DNA of 36,788 nt from an uncultured Polycyclovorans sp. (GTDB lineage Bacteria > Pseudomonadota > Gammaproteobacteria > Nevskiales > Nevskiaceae). Below, one piece after another: positions 1 through 8,734 of this stretch. Both the position numbers and the translations under genes were made by a program. Position 1 is the first letter of the stretch. Every line of letters begins with the position of its first letter. The stretch is from NCBI GenBank assembly GCA_936928855.1, contig CAKZHZ010000026.1, positions 1 to 36,788 on the forward strand, given 5' to 3'. The notes under the pieces are model-generated. The model saw nothing but the letters and a program-made list of their open reading frames with translations. It ran no database searches and had not been told where the DNA came from.

Positions 1-979
1 TGCCGATGCGCCCGGTGAACAGGTGGCAATTGATGATGGCGTTGACCTTGTCGGTGCCGGCCGAGGACTGGTTCACGCCCATCGAGAAGGCGGTGATGGT
101 CCGGCTGCAGGCGGCGAACCACTTGAAGAAGGTGTCCAGCGCCTCGCGACTGAGACCGCAGGCGCGCGCCACCGCAGCGGCGTCGCCACCGCCGTGCCGA
201 TGCGCGGTGGCCAGCGCCTCGGTGGCGCCCTGGGTGTGATCACGCACGAAGTCGGCATCCACACAGCCGGCGGCGTGCAGGTGCACGAGCAGGCCGTTGA
301 ACAGGGTGACGTCGGTGCCCGGCCGCAGCGGCAGGTGCAGGTCGGCGGATTCCGCCGTGGCCGTGCGCCGCGGATCGATCACCACCAGACGCATCTGCGG
401 CCGCCGCTCACGCGCCCGCATGATGCGCTGATAGAGGATGGGGTGGCACCAGGCGGTGTTGGATCCCACCAGCACGATCAGGTCGGCATGATCGAGATCG
501 TCGTAGCGCACCGGCACGATGTCCTCACCGAAGGCACGCTTGTGCCCGGCCACGGCAGACGACATGCACAGGCGCGAATTGGTGTCGATGTTGGCACTGC
601 CGACGTAGCCCTTCACCAACTTGTTGGCAACGTAGTAATCCTCGGTCAACAGCTGGCCGGACACGTACCAGGCCACGGCCTCCGGGCCGTGCTCATCAAT
701 CACGCGGCGGAACCGGCCCGCCACTTCGTCCAGTGCGCGCGACCAGCTCACCGGACGGGTGGGTGCGTAGGCACGGCTGCGCAACTGCGGCTGCAGCAGC
801 CGTTCGCCACTGTCGAGGGTGTCGCCCAGGGCGGATCCCTTGACGCACAGCCGACCGAGGTTGGCGGGGTGAGTCGGATCGCCGGCGACCACGGGCGCGC
901 CACCCTCCACGCGCACCTGCACCCCGCAGCCGGTGCCACAGTAGGGACAGGTGGTCCGGACCCCGTCGGCGGCCGCCAT
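1..979 (-). CDS. nasA: Assimilatory nitrate reductase catalytic subunit, N-terminal part (cut by window edge)
   Basis: Molybdenum bis-MGD enzyme that reduces nitrate to nitrite in the cytoplasm. The first 326 residues are present; the C-terminal part lies outside the window. The N terminus has the [4Fe-4S] ligands of the NasA/NapA family: C11, C14 and C18 in TCPYCGTGCGV, and C45 in RLCVKG, with K47 on the expected electron path. The segment NSRLCMSSAVAGHKRAFG contains the Cys expected to bind molybdenum. No signal peptide is seen, which fits the cytoplasmic assimilatory rather than the periplasmic form. The ATG follows the stop of the flavoprotein gene by 3 bases, so it is the last visible gene of the nrt-nir-nas operon. 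Whether the usual C-terminal BFD-type [2Fe-2S] domain is present cannot be seen. Confidence 0.95.
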   Translation of the reverse strand, partial: MAAADGVRTTCPYCGTGCGVQVRVEGGAPVVAGDPTHPANLGRLCVKGSALGDTLDSGERLLQPQLRSRAYAPTRPVSWSRALDEVAGRFRRVIDEHGPEAVAWYVSGQLLTEDYYVANKLVKGYVGSANIDTNSRLCMSSAVAGHKRAFGEDIVPVRYDDLDHADLIVLVGSNTAWCHPILYQRIMRARERRPQMRLVVIDPRRTATAESADLHLPLRPGTDVTLFNGLLVHLHAAGCVDADFVRDHTQGATEALATAHRHGGGDAAAVARACGLSREALDTFFKWFAACSRTITAFSMGVNQSSAGTDKVNAIINCHLFTGRIG

Positions 980-982
980 CGC

Positions 983-2218
983 TCAGCCTCCCGCTTCGCA
1001 CCAGGCGGGACCGAACAGCAGGCGCTCCCGCAGCCCGCTGACATCGCGCCCGGTGGCCATCTGGTCAAAGAACCAGCTGCTGTCTCGGGTGTCACCGAAA
1101 AACACGGCGCCGGTAATCCGCCGGTCGCGCAGAATCAGTCGCCGGTAGACCCCCCGGCGGGAGGCCTTGAGCAGCAGTTCCTCATGTCCGTCGCCACCGG
1201 CGAAATCGCCGGCCGAGTACACCTCGATGCCCGATACCTTGAGGCGGGTGGCGCTCTGCGTCGGCTCGAAACGACGGTGGCCCTCGCCGGCCAGGTGGCT
1301 GGCGCAAACGCTGGCCTGCGCCCACACCGGCGCCACCAACCCGAATGTGGCACCACGATGTTCCACGCACTCGCCCACCGCGTAGATGCGGGGATCGAAG
1401 GTCTGCAGGGTGTCGTCGACAACGATGCCGCGCTGGCAGTGCAAGCCGGCGGCCTGCGCCAGGCCGATCTCCGGCCGCACGCCGATGGACACCACCACCA
1501 GATCGGCCGCCAGCACTTCACCGGAAGCCAGGCGCACCGCCTCGACCCGCGAAGCACCCAGCAGCGCCTCCGTCTCCGCTGACAACCGCAGCTGCAGGCC
1601 TCGGCTGCGCAGGGTGTCCGCCAGCAAGGCACCGGCGGCGGCATCCAGCTGCTGGTTGAGCAGCACCGGCGCCCGGTGCACCAGGGTCACCGCCATGCCC
1701 CGCCGCCGCAGGCCTTCGGCGGCTTCCACCCCCAGCAAGCCGCCCCCGATCACCACGGCACGCCGGAACTGCCGGGACGCCGCCATCAACGCCTCGGTAT
1801 CGGCCAGGGTGCGGAACACCCGAACCCCCGGCAGGTCCATGCCCTCCAGCGGCGGCTTGACGGGCGTGGAACCCGTGGCGATCAGCAGGCGGTCGTAGGG
1901 CAGCACCCGGCCGCGCGCGGTGTGTACTTCGCGCCGTGATCGATCAATCCGCACCACCGGGTCATCCCCATGGACGGCGATACCGCGCGCGGCGTACCAG
2001 TCCGGCGCGAGCAGCGGCAGTGTTTCGGGCTTCACCTCGCCGGACAGCAGTGCGGACAGCAGCACCCGGTTGTAGCCGACCTGCGGTTCGCTGCCCAGCA
2101 CGGTGGTGTGAAAGCGCCCCGGCGCCAGCGTCCAGAGCTCCTCCAGGGTGCGGGCGGCCGCCATGCCATGCCCCACCACCACCAGACGGCCACCCGGCGG
2201 CGACACCGCGCCGCTCAC
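983..2218 (-). CDS. NAD(P)H/FAD oxidoreductase, electron donor for nitrate reductase (NasB-like)
   Basis: 411-residue flavoprotein of the pyridine nucleotide-disulphide oxidoreductase fold, related to the N-terminal part of NirB. An FAD-binding GxGxxA-type motif (VVVGHGMAA) lies near residue 15, an NAD-binding motif (AVVIGGGLLGVEAA) near residue 155, and the second FAD motif (YAVGECVEHRG) further on. There is no BFD [2Fe-2S] or sirohaem domain, so it is a stand-alone flavin subunit. It probably passes electrons from NAD(P)H to NasA, as NasB/NasC does in Bacillus and Klebsiella. The frame is open much further upstream, but that part reads through nirD. I chose the GTG at 2218, which overlaps the nirD stop by four bases (GTGA). 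Family assignment is firm; the NasA partnership is inferred from position. Confidence 0.85.
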   Translation of the reverse strand: MSGAVSPPGGRLVVVGHGMAAARTLEELWTLAPGRFHTTVLGSEPQVGYNRVLLSALLSGEVKPETLPLLAPDWYAARGIAVHGDDPVVRIDRSRREVHTARGRVLPYDRLLIATGSTPVKPPLEGMDLPGVRVFRTLADTEALMAASRQFRRAVVIGGGLLGVEAAEGLRRRGMAVTLVHRAPVLLNQQLDAAAGALLADTLRSRGLQLRLSAETEALLGASRVEAVRLASGEVLAADLVVVSIGVRPEIGLAQAAGLHCQRGIVVDDTLQTFDPRIYAVGECVEHRGATFGLVAPVWAQASVCASHLAGEGHRRFEPTQSATRLKVSGIEVYSAGDFAGGDGHEELLLKASRRGVYRRLILRDRRITGAVFFGDTRDSSWFFDQMATGRDVSGLRERLLFGPAWCEAGG

Positions 2219-2571
2219 GCCACGACCCAGACCTGGCCCTCCGCCACCCGGACCGGGTACACCGGCACCCGCAGGCCGGCATCCTCCAGACACGCCCCGG
2301 TGACGAGGTCGTAGTGCTGCTTGTAGATCGGCGACGCCACCACCGGACGCCCCCCGAGGCTGCCCAGCAGCCCCCGCGACAGCACGTTGGCACCCGACGC
2401 GGGGTCGTGGTTGCCGATGGCGTACCACGCCGCCTCGGCGCCCGCCCCGAAGCGGAACACCGCCACCTGACGCCCGTTGACGAGGGCGCAGGCCCCGGTG
2501 TCCGGCCAGATCGCATCCACCGCACAGACCGGCTGCCACAGGGATTCAAGCAGAGTGTCATCCATGCGCAT
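2215..2571 (-). CDS. nirD: Nitrite reductase (NADH) small subunit
   Basis: 118-residue Rieske-fold protein lacking the Cys and His cluster ligands, as is typical for NirD. It is the small subunit of the cytoplasmic NADH-dependent nitrite reductase that makes ammonium from nitrite. Recognisable NirD segments are the N-terminal WQPVCAVDAI, the central WYAIGNHDP and SPIYKQHYDLVTG. It starts 3 bases after the nirB stop; a second in-frame ATG two codons downstream (2565) is also possible. Its stop overlaps the GTG of the following flavoprotein gene, which suggests translational coupling along the operon. Confidence 0.92.
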   Translation of the reverse strand: MRMDDTLLESLWQPVCAVDAIWPDTGACALVNGRQVAVFRFGAGAEAAWYAIGNHDPASGANVLSRGLLGSLGGRPVVASPIYKQHYDLVTGACLEDAGLRVPVYPVRVAEGQVWVVA

Positions 2572-2574
2572 GGC

Positions 2575-5121
2575 TCAGGCCGTCTCGTGGACGACCGGCA
2601 CTCCGCTCAGCCGGCTGCCGCGCTCAATTTCGGTTGCGGGCCGGATCTGGCCCCGCTCGTTGACGAACACCACATCGCTGTCATCGGCGTCGCTGTTGAC
2701 GAAGGTGCGGAAACGGGCCCGCGTCTCGGGGTCCTCGATGGCCCGCTTCCACTCGCAGGCATAGCGGTCGATCACCAGCGCCATCTCGGCCTCCAGCTCG
2801 GCGGCCAGGCCCAGGCTGTCCTCGACGATCACCTCCTTGAGATAGTCCAGCCCGCCTTCGAGATTGTCGCGCCACACGCTGGTGCGCTGCAGGCGGTCCG
2901 CGGTCCGCACGTAGAACATCAGGAACCGGTCGATCAGCGACAACAGGGTGGCATCGTCGACATCCCGCGCCAGCAGTTCGGCGTGCCGCGGCTTCATGCC
3001 GCCGTTGCCGCAGACGTAGAGGTTCCACCCCTTCTCGGTGGCGATCACCCCGACATCCTTGGACTGCGCCTCGGCGCACTCACGGGTGCAGCCCGACACC
3101 GCGAACTTGAGCTTGTGCGGGGCCCGCAGCCCCTTGTAACGATGCTCCAGGGCCAGCGCCATGGCGACGGAATCCTGCACGCCGTAGCGACACCAGGTGC
3201 TGCCGACACAGGATTTCACCGTGCGAACCGCCTTGCCATAGGCATGGCCGGATTCGAACCCGGCCGCCACCAGCGCCTCCCAGATCGCCGGCAGCTGATG
3301 CACCTGGGCGCCGAAAAGGTCAATGCGCTGGCCGCCGGTGATCTTGGTGTACAGCCCGAACTGTTTAGCCACTTCGCCGATCACGATCAGCTTGTCGGGC
3401 GTGATCTCCCCGCCGGCGATACGCGGCACCACCGAATAGGTGCCGTTCTTCTGGATATTGGCCAGGAAGTAGTCGTTGGAATCCTGCAGCGCAGCGTGCT
3501 CGCGCTTGAGCACGAAGTCGTTCCAGCAGCTGGCCAGAATGCTGGCCGCCACCGGGCGGCAGATGTCGCAGCCATGTCCCTGTCCATGTCGGCGCAGCAG
3601 CTCAGCGAAGGATTCGATCCGTTCCACGCGCACGATGTGATAGAGCGCTTGTCGCGAGTACGGGAAGTGTTCGCAAAGATGGTCGTTGACCTCCACGCCC
3701 TGGCGCGTCAGTTCTGCCTTCAGCAACTGCGTGACCAATGGCACGCAGCCGCCGCAGGAGGTGCCGGCACAGGTGGCGGCCTTGAGATCGCCCACGGTAC
3801 GGGCGCCCTCCGCCACGGCGGCGCAAAGCTGCCCCTTGCTGACATCGTTGCAGGAACAAATCTGCGCACTCTCGGGCAGTGCATCCACGCCCAGCGCCGG
3901 TGCCTCCGCACCGTCGAACCGCGGCAGGATCAGCTGCTCCGGCGCATCCGGCAGGGCGAGACCATTGAGCATCATCTGCAGCAGGCCACCGTAGGCCGAC
4001 GCCTCACCCACCAGCACACCGCCCAGCAGCTGACGGCCGTCCGCAGACACCACCAGCTTCTTGTAGAGCTGCTGGCGCTCGTCGGTATACACGTAGGACC
4101 GACTGCCGGGGGTCTGCCCGTGAGCGTCGCCCAGGCTGGCCACGTCCACCCCCATCAACTTGAGCTTGGTGGACATGTCGGCCCCCTTGAAGGCGGCCGA
4201 CGAGGCCTGGTCGGCGATACAGGCCGCCGCCACCCGCGCCATCTCGTACCCCGGCGCCACCAGCCCGAAGATGCGTCCCTGCCACAACGCACACTCACCG
4301 ATGGCGTAGATGTCGGGATCACTGCTGCGGCACTGGTCATCCACCACGATGCCGCCACGCGGGCCGACATCGAGACCGCTCAGACGCGCCAGCGCGTCCT
4401 GCGGCCGGATGCCGGCGGAGAACACGATCATGTCGGTCTCGAGCCAGCTGTCATCGGCGAACTGCATCCGGTGCGTCGAGGACTCACCGTCAACGATCTC
4501 CAGCGTGTTCTTGCCGGTGTGCACATGCACACCCAGATCCTCGATGCGCTGTCGCAGCACGCGGCCGCCGCCATCGTCCACCTGCACCGCCATCAGACGG
4601 CCGGCAAACTCCACCACGTGGGTTTCCAGGCCCATATCCCGAAGCGCCTTGGCGCACTCCAGTCCCAACAGGCCGCCACCCACCACCACGCCACTGCGGG
4701 CGGTGCGCCCCCAGGCCTGCATGGCCTGCAGGTCCTCGATGGTGCGATAGACGAAGCATCCAGAGCGGTCGCGGCCCGGGACCGGCGGCACGAACGGCAC
4801 CGATCCGGTCGCGATCACCAGACGGTCATACGACAGGCGGTCACCCGCGGAGGTCACCACCATCCGCGCTTCGCGATCGATCTCCACCGCCGGCTCGCAC
4901 AGGCGGAGCGTCCAGCCCGGCCGGTCGAAAAAGCCTTCGGGGACCAGCGACAGTGCATCGGCGCTGGTGCCGGAAAAGAACGAGGACAGATGCACCCGGT
5001 CATAGGCCGGTCGCGGCTCCTCGCAGAGCACGGTCACGGTCAGGTCGGGGACGGTGTGTGCCGACAGGGCTTCCAGAAACTTGTGGCCGATCATGCCGTG
5101 GCCGATGACGACGATGTTCAT
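2575..5121 (-). CDS. nirB: Nitrite reductase (NADH) large subunit
   Basis: 848-residue sirohaem enzyme for the six-electron reduction of nitrite to ammonium with NADH. Domains in order: FAD/NADH oxidoreductase (about 1-400; VVIGHGMIGHKF at the start, VVVGGGLLGLECA near 147), BFD-type [2Fe-2S] domain with C422, C424, C456 and C459, a second BFD-like segment (CDICRP, C518 and C521), the ferredoxin-like half domain (about 550-615), and the [4Fe-4S]-sirohaem domain with C638, C644, C678 and C682 (SCVGSTWC and SGCTREC). All ligands are intact and the length is normal. A GAGGGGG stretch sits just upstream of the ATG, inside a 9-base gap from the ABC ATPase gene, so it is co-transcribed with the transporter. 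Confidence 0.97.
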   Translation of the reverse strand: MNIVVIGHGMIGHKFLEALSAHTVPDLTVTVLCEEPRPAYDRVHLSSFFSGTSADALSLVPEGFFDRPGWTLRLCEPAVEIDREARMVVTSAGDRLSYDRLVIATGSVPFVPPVPGRDRSGCFVYRTIEDLQAMQAWGRTARSGVVVGGGLLGLECAKALRDMGLETHVVEFAGRLMAVQVDDGGGRVLRQRIEDLGVHVHTGKNTLEIVDGESSTHRMQFADDSWLETDMIVFSAGIRPQDALARLSGLDVGPRGGIVVDDQCRSSDPDIYAIGECALWQGRIFGLVAPGYEMARVAAACIADQASSAAFKGADMSTKLKLMGVDVASLGDAHGQTPGSRSYVYTDERQQLYKKLVVSADGRQLLGGVLVGEASAYGGLLQMMLNGLALPDAPEQLILPRFDGAEAPALGVDALPESAQICSCNDVSKGQLCAAVAEGARTVGDLKAATCAGTSCGGCVPLVTQLLKAELTRQGVEVNDHLCEHFPYSRQALYHIVRVERIESFAELLRRHGQGHGCDICRPVAASILASCWNDFVLKREHAALQDSNDYFLANIQKNGTYSVVPRIAGGEITPDKLIVIGEVAKQFGLYTKITGGQRIDLFGAQVHQLPAIWEALVAAGFESGHAYGKAVRTVKSCVGSTWCRYGVQDSVAMALALEHRYKGLRAPHKLKFAVSGCTRECAEAQSKDVGVIATEKGWNLYVCGNGGMKPRHAELLARDVDDATLLSLIDRFLMFYVRTADRLQRTSVWRDNLEGGLDYLKEVIVEDSLGLAAELEAEMALVIDRYACEWKRAIEDPETRARFRTFVNSDADDSDVVFVNERGQIRPATEIERGSRLSGVPVVHETA

Positions 5122-5130
5122 GCCGCCCCC

Positions 5131-5997
5131 TCAGGCCACTTTGCGCGGCTGCGCGCCGCGATCACGACTGGCCCGTTCCCGCGTCGGCGCGGCTGGGGCG
5201 GCATCGGCGGCGGGCGGCGGCGCATGGCCTTCATGCAGGAACCGCAGAATTTCGGCACGGTGGTGGTGGTAGGCCGGGTTCTCCGCCAGCGCCAGCCGGT
5301 GCCGTGGTCGCGGCAAGGTCACCTCCATCACCTGTGCAATGGTTGCCTTCGGTCCCACGCTCATCATCACCACGCGGTCCGACAGCAACACCGCCTCGTC
5401 GACGTCGTGGGTCACCATCAGCACGGTGTTGCCGAGCTGCGCCTGAATCTCCATCAAGGCGTCCTGCAGCTGGGCACGGGTCAGCGCGTCGAGCGCGCCG
5501 AAGGGCTCGTCCATCAACAGGATCCGCGGCTGCATCGACAGTGCCCGCGCGATGCCGACGCGCTGCTTCATGCCCCCTGAAATTTCATTCGGGCGCTTGT
5601 CGCGGGCATGGGTCAGTCCCACCAGATTGAGGTTGTGATCGATCCAGTCACGCATCTCCGCGCGGGTCTTGCGACCGCGGAACACCTGTTTCACCGCCAG
5701 CTCGACGTTCTGGAACACGCTGAGCCAGGGCAGCAGCGAGTGGTTCTGAAACACCATGGCGCGGTCCGGTCCGGGCTCGGCCACTTCACGCCCGTCGACG
5801 ATCACGCCGCCGCGGGTGGCCTGCAACAGGCCGGCAACAATGTTGAGCACGGTGGACTTGCCACAACCGGAATGCCCGATCAGCGAGATGAACTCGCCCT
5901 GGCGCACATGCAGCTGCACACGGTCGAGGGCACAGAACACCCCGTTGGGGGTGGGAAAGTCCATGCCGATGCAGGACAGCTCTAGATGACTTTGCAT
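5131..5997 (-). CDS. nrtC: Nitrate/nitrite ABC transporter ATPase
   Basis: 288-residue ATP-binding subunit that energises nitrate import. Walker A is GHSGCGKST, the ABC signature is ISGGMKQR, Walker B is RILLMDEPFGALD, and the switch His lies in VTHDVDEA. It resembles NrtD of cyanobacteria in having no fused solute-binding domain; in proteobacteria it is usually called NrtC or NasD. The open frame extends 30 codons upstream, but the ATG at 5997 is preferred: it has a GGAG-type ribosome site about 8 bases upstream and starts where homology begins (MQSHLELSCIGMDF). It lies 13 bases after nrtB. Confidence 0.93.
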   Translation of the reverse strand: MQSHLELSCIGMDFPTPNGVFCALDRVQLHVRQGEFISLIGHSGCGKSTVLNIVAGLLQATRGGVIVDGREVAEPGPDRAMVFQNHSLLPWLSVFQNVELAVKQVFRGRKTRAEMRDWIDHNLNLVGLTHARDKRPNEISGGMKQRVGIARALSMQPRILLMDEPFGALDALTRAQLQDALMEIQAQLGNTVLMVTHDVDEAVLLSDRVVMMSVGPKATIAQVMEVTLPRPRHRLALAENPAYHHHRAEILRFLHEGHAPPPAADAAPAAPTRERASRDRGAQPRKVA

Positions 5998-6010
5998 GGG
6001 AGGGACTCCG

Positions 6011-7033
6011 TTATCGCAGGATGGCGGTCTTGTCCCAGGACACGGCGCGCTGCAGTCCGAGCATGCTGCGGTCCAGGAGAAAGCCAATGAAGCCGATGAC
6101 GATCACCGCCACCATGATCCGACTCAGCGAAGCGGAGCTGCCGTTCTGGAATTCGTCCCAGACGAACTTCCCGAGACCGGGGTTCTGCGCCAGCATTTCC
6201 GAGGCGATGAGCACCATCCACGCGACCCCCAGCGAGAGCCGGAGACCCGCGAAGATCATCGGCACCGAGGACGGCAGCACGATCTTCACCACATGGGTGA
6301 GCCGCCCCAGTCGCAACACCCGTGACACGTTGACCAGATCGCTCTGCACGGCGGACGCACCGACCGCGGTGTTCACCAGCGTCGGCCACAGCGAACACAA
6401 CAGCACGCAGATGGCCGACACCACGAAGGACTTGGGCATGGCCGGATCATCGGTGGTGTACACCGCCGCCACGACCAGGGTCACCAGCGGCAGCCAGGCC
6501 AGTGGCGACACCGGCTTGAGCAACTGGATGATCGGGTTCATGGCCGCATACATCGGTCGCGACAGGCCAATGACGATCCCCAGCGGGATGGCGATGGCCG
6601 AGGCGAGTAGAAACCCGGTCGCCACCGTCATCAGGCTGGTGCCGATCTGATCGATGAAGGTGGGTTGCCCGGTATAGGGCCGGATCGTGACCGGCGCCTC
6701 CGGGTTGGCGGCCAGGCGCACACTGTTGCGTGCTTCCTGGCGTTGGTAGAAGGCGTCGGCGCGCTCCCGTTCGGCCTGATGTTCGTTCCACAGGCCTTGC
6801 GCCTGGGTCCAGACCTCGGCGGGGCCGGGAAAGGCGCCGAGCGAGGTGTCGATACGGGATGCAACCGCCTGCCAGAGCAGAAGAAAGACCAGCAACCCCA
6901 TCACTGGGAGCAACAGCGAGGAGGTCCAGCGGCGAAGCGATGGTCGCTGGCCAAGGAGGGTGCCCACGCCGCTCAGGAAGCGGGCAGCCCAGGGGCGAAA
7001 GCGTGACAACAACAGCTGGGGTGCGCGCGTCAT
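6011..7033 (-). CDS. nrtB: Nitrate/nitrite ABC transporter permease
   Basis: 340-residue inner-membrane permease of the nitrate/taurine/bicarbonate family. A first membrane helix (LLLPVMGLLVFLLLWQAVAS) is followed by a periplasmic loop of about 75 residues rich in charge (AERERADAFYQRQEARN), a form usual in proteobacterial NrtB. The BPD_transp_1 domain then spans about 120-330, with the coupling helix region around LRLSLGVAWMVLIASEML. The ATG overlaps the nrtA stop by four bases (ATGA), so translation is probably coupled. Confidence 0.93.
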   Translation of the reverse strand: MTRAPQLLLSRFRPWAARFLSGVGTLLGQRPSLRRWTSSLLLPVMGLLVFLLLWQAVASRIDTSLGAFPGPAEVWTQAQGLWNEHQAERERADAFYQRQEARNSVRLAANPEAPVTIRPYTGQPTFIDQIGTSLMTVATGFLLASAIAIPLGIVIGLSRPMYAAMNPIIQLLKPVSPLAWLPLVTLVVAAVYTTDDPAMPKSFVVSAICVLLCSLWPTLVNTAVGASAVQSDLVNVSRVLRLGRLTHVVKIVLPSSVPMIFAGLRLSLGVAWMVLIASEMLAQNPGLGKFVWDEFQNGSSASLSRIMVAVIVIGFIGFLLDRSMLGLQRAVSWDKTAILR

Positions 7034-8457
7034 GGCGAGTCCTCCCCCTTGAGACCAATGGCGAACTGTTCGAGGTAGGCGTTCGGTTGACGCCCGTCAT
7101 ATTCGACGCCGTCGATGAAGGCATCCGTCGGCGCCCGGAAGCCGCTTTCGGTGGCGAAGTCGGGGAACGCCGTTTTCGGCAGACGACCCTCTTCAATGAG
7201 TTCACGCGCCGCCTCGGCGTAGAGGTCGGGGCGATAGACCTTGCGCGCCGTGTCGAGGTACCAGTCATCGGGGCGATGCTCGGGGATCTGTCCCCAGCGG
7301 CGCATCTGGGTCAGGTACCAGATGGCATCGGAATAGAACGGATAGGTGGCGTGATGACGGAAGAAAACGTTGAAGTCGGGCACCGCCAGGGTTTCGCCCT
7401 TTTGATATTCGAAAGTGCCGGTCATGGAGTTGGCGATCACTTCCGGATCCGCGCCGACATAGTTGGCGCGCGAGATGATCGTCACGGCCTCGTCGCGGTT
7501 GCGGTTGTTGTCCGCATCGAGCCAATGGGCGGCGCGGATCAAGGCCTTCAGCACGGCCTTGTGCGTCTTCGGATTTTCCCGGGCCCAGTCTTCCCGGACA
7601 CCGAACACCTTTTCCGGGTTGTAGTGCCAGATCTCGTGATCGGTGATCACCGGCACACCGATCCCCTTGAACACCGCCTGCTGATTCCAGGGTTCGCCGA
7701 CGCAGTACCCGAAGATGGTGCCGGCCTCCAGCGTTGCCGGCATCTGCGGTGGCGGCGTCACCGACAGCAGGACATCCCCGCCCAACTGCCCCGTGACATC
7801 CCCGCGCTGTGGCGCGTAGTAGCCGGGATGGATGCCCCCCGCCGCCAGCCAGTAGCGCAGCTCGTAGTTGTGCGTGGATACCGGAAACACCATGCCGAGA
7901 TTGAACGGCCGGCCGTCCGCGCGATACTGCTCCACCACCGGTTTCAGGGCATCAGCGCGCACCGGGCGCACCGGCAGCCCGTCCTCCTTCATCGGCACGT
8001 GGGCCTTCATCGCCGACCACACTTCATTGGAAACGGTGATGGCGTTGCCATTGAGATCCATGCTGAACGCCGTGATCACCTCGGCCTGGGTGCCATAACC
8101 GATCGTGGCCGCCAGGGGCTGGCCCGCCAGCATGTGCGCGCCATCAAGCTCGCCGGAGATCACACGGTCCAGCAGCACCTTCCAGTTGGCCTGGGCTTCG
8201 AGGGTGACGTACAGCCCTTCATCCTCGAAGTAGCCTTTCTCATAGGCGATGGCCAAGGGCACCATGTCCGTGAGCTTGATGAAGCCGAACTTGAGGTCCG
8301 GCTTTTCCGGCATCGTTTCCGGCAGCGCGGCAGTTGCCTCCAGCGCGGCCGGCGCGGCCGGCTTGTCAGCGCCACAGGCGCTCAGCGCGAGGGCCAACAC
8401 GCCGCTCAGGGTGGCACGTGCGCAACGGTTCATCAGGGGGGTCAGCGTATGGGTCAT
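7030..8457 (-). CDS. nrtA: Nitrate/nitrite ABC transporter substrate-binding lipoprotein
   Basis: 475-residue solute-binding protein of the NrtA/CmpA family. The N terminus is a lipoprotein signal with lipobox LSAC (Cys28), so the protein is probably tethered in the periplasm. Family features include KFGFIKLTDMVPLAIAYEKGYFEDEG, seen here around residue 60, then LAGQPLAATIGYG and YCVGEPWNQQAV. First gene of the nrt-nir-nas operon. Its ATG lies only 15 bases behind the T-run of a strong intrinsic terminator, so expression must depend on antitermination. There is no clear Shine-Dalgarno at 8457; an in-frame ATG at 8433 is an alternative. It is paralogous to NasS (9133-10338), which lacks a signal peptide. 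Confidence 0.93.
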   Translation of the reverse strand: MTHTLTPLMNRCARATLSGVLALALSACGADKPAAPAALEATAALPETMPEKPDLKFGFIKLTDMVPLAIAYEKGYFEDEGLYVTLEAQANWKVLLDRVISGELDGAHMLAGQPLAATIGYGTQAEVITAFSMDLNGNAITVSNEVWSAMKAHVPMKEDGLPVRPVRADALKPVVEQYRADGRPFNLGMVFPVSTHNYELRYWLAAGGIHPGYYAPQRGDVTGQLGGDVLLSVTPPPQMPATLEAGTIFGYCVGEPWNQQAVFKGIGVPVITDHEIWHYNPEKVFGVREDWARENPKTHKAVLKALIRAAHWLDADNNRNRDEAVTIISRANYVGADPEVIANSMTGTFEYQKGETLAVPDFNVFFRHHATYPFYSDAIWYLTQMRRWGQIPEHRPDDWYLDTARKVYRPDLYAEAARELIEEGRLPKTAFPDFATESGFRAPTDAFIDGVEYDGRQPNAYLEQFAIGLKGEDSP

Positions 8458-8472
8458 CCGAAATCGTCAGCC

Positions 8473-8517
8473 AAAAAAAAACGTCCATGACGCAGGCCTC
8501 GCCTGTGTCATGGACGT
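8473..8517 (-). terminator. Leader terminator of the nrtA operon (attenuator)
   Basis: On the minus strand an 11-base arm ACGTCCATGAC (8517-8507) pairs perfectly with GTCATGGACGT (8491-8481). The inner stem AGGC-GAG-GCCT extends the helix with one mismatch, and nine Ts follow. It stands between promoter and nrtA, ending 15 bases before the ATG, so it is a leader attenuator and not the end of the globin operon. Its 5' arm shares GTCC with the hexaloop hairpin at 8525-8512, so the two structures exclude each other. Confidence 0.9.
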
Positions 8518-8615
8518 CGTTGTCCGGGTACCGCCTTCGTGGCGGGTACCTGCCTCTGTCTGTTCAGGATCCCGCGGGGGATCCGTACTGCGGTCCGGGG
8601 TCCATCGTTGGACCC
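8512..8615 (-). promoter_or_regulatory. ANTAR (NasT) antitermination element, nrtA leader
   Basis: The terminator-proximal hairpin is GGAC-AACGAC-GTCC (8525-8512), a six-base loop with A1 and G4, the signature recognised by ANTAR proteins. One base upstream is a hairpin GGTACCCGCC/GGCGGTACC (8550-8527) with a five-base loop ACGAA, in the place the other three leaders use for P1. A canonical hexaloop hairpin GGGTCC-AACGAT-GGACCC (8615-8598) lies about 70 bases further upstream, at the predicted transcript start. A GGATCCC/GGGATCC hairpin (8584-8567) fills the space. Which hairpin acts as P1 is unclear. NasT, encoded at 10338-10907, is the obvious ligand. Confidence 0.82.
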
Positions 8616-8628
8616 TCGGGAGATCTAC

Positions 8629-8644
8629 CGCAAGGGGCGTGCCA
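8629..8644 (-). promoter_or_regulatory. Sigma-54 promoter of the nrtA operon
   Basis: The minus strand reads TGGCACG-CCCC-TTGCG, matching the -24/-12 consensus TGGCACG-N4-TTGCW except the last base. The invariant GG and GC are correctly spaced. The predicted start near 8617 falls at the first leader hairpin (8615). Confidence 0.8.
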
Positions 8645-8695
8645 TCTTGGCAAGCCCGGTTTACGTGGATCTGCGTGCACGCGCACCGAAGGCCT

Positions 8696-8712
8696 TGCAC
8701 CAGTGTGGCGCC
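8696..8712 (-). promoter_or_regulatory. NtrC-like enhancer site upstream of nrtA promoter
   Basis: On the plus strand TGCACCA-GTG-TGGCGCC matches the NtrC dyad TGCACCA-N3-TGGTGCA at 12 of 14 positions. It lies about 80-95 bases upstream of the predicted start, a usual enhancer distance. Further GGTGC/GCACC half-sites surround it. Inferred from consensus only. Confidence 0.55.
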
Positions 8713-8734
8713 GGCGCACCAATAGTGCTCACCA

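Noticed and set aside
23..1582. Long plus-strand open frame opposite nasA and the flavoprotein gene
   Set aside because: Composition is an Arg/Gly/His-rich reverse-strand shadow of GC-rich codons; the minus strand encodes clear NasA and NasB-like proteins.
1936..5580. 1214-codon plus-strand open frame
   Set aside because: It is antiparallel to nirB, nirD and nrtC, whose catalytic motifs are all intact. No domain is recognisable in the long frame.
8473..8517. Terminator read as the end of the nasT-nasS-globin operon
   Set aside because: It could also stop globin transcripts, but it overlaps a hexaloop hairpin and lies between a sigma-54 promoter and nrtA, exactly as in three other units, so an attenuator is the better reading.
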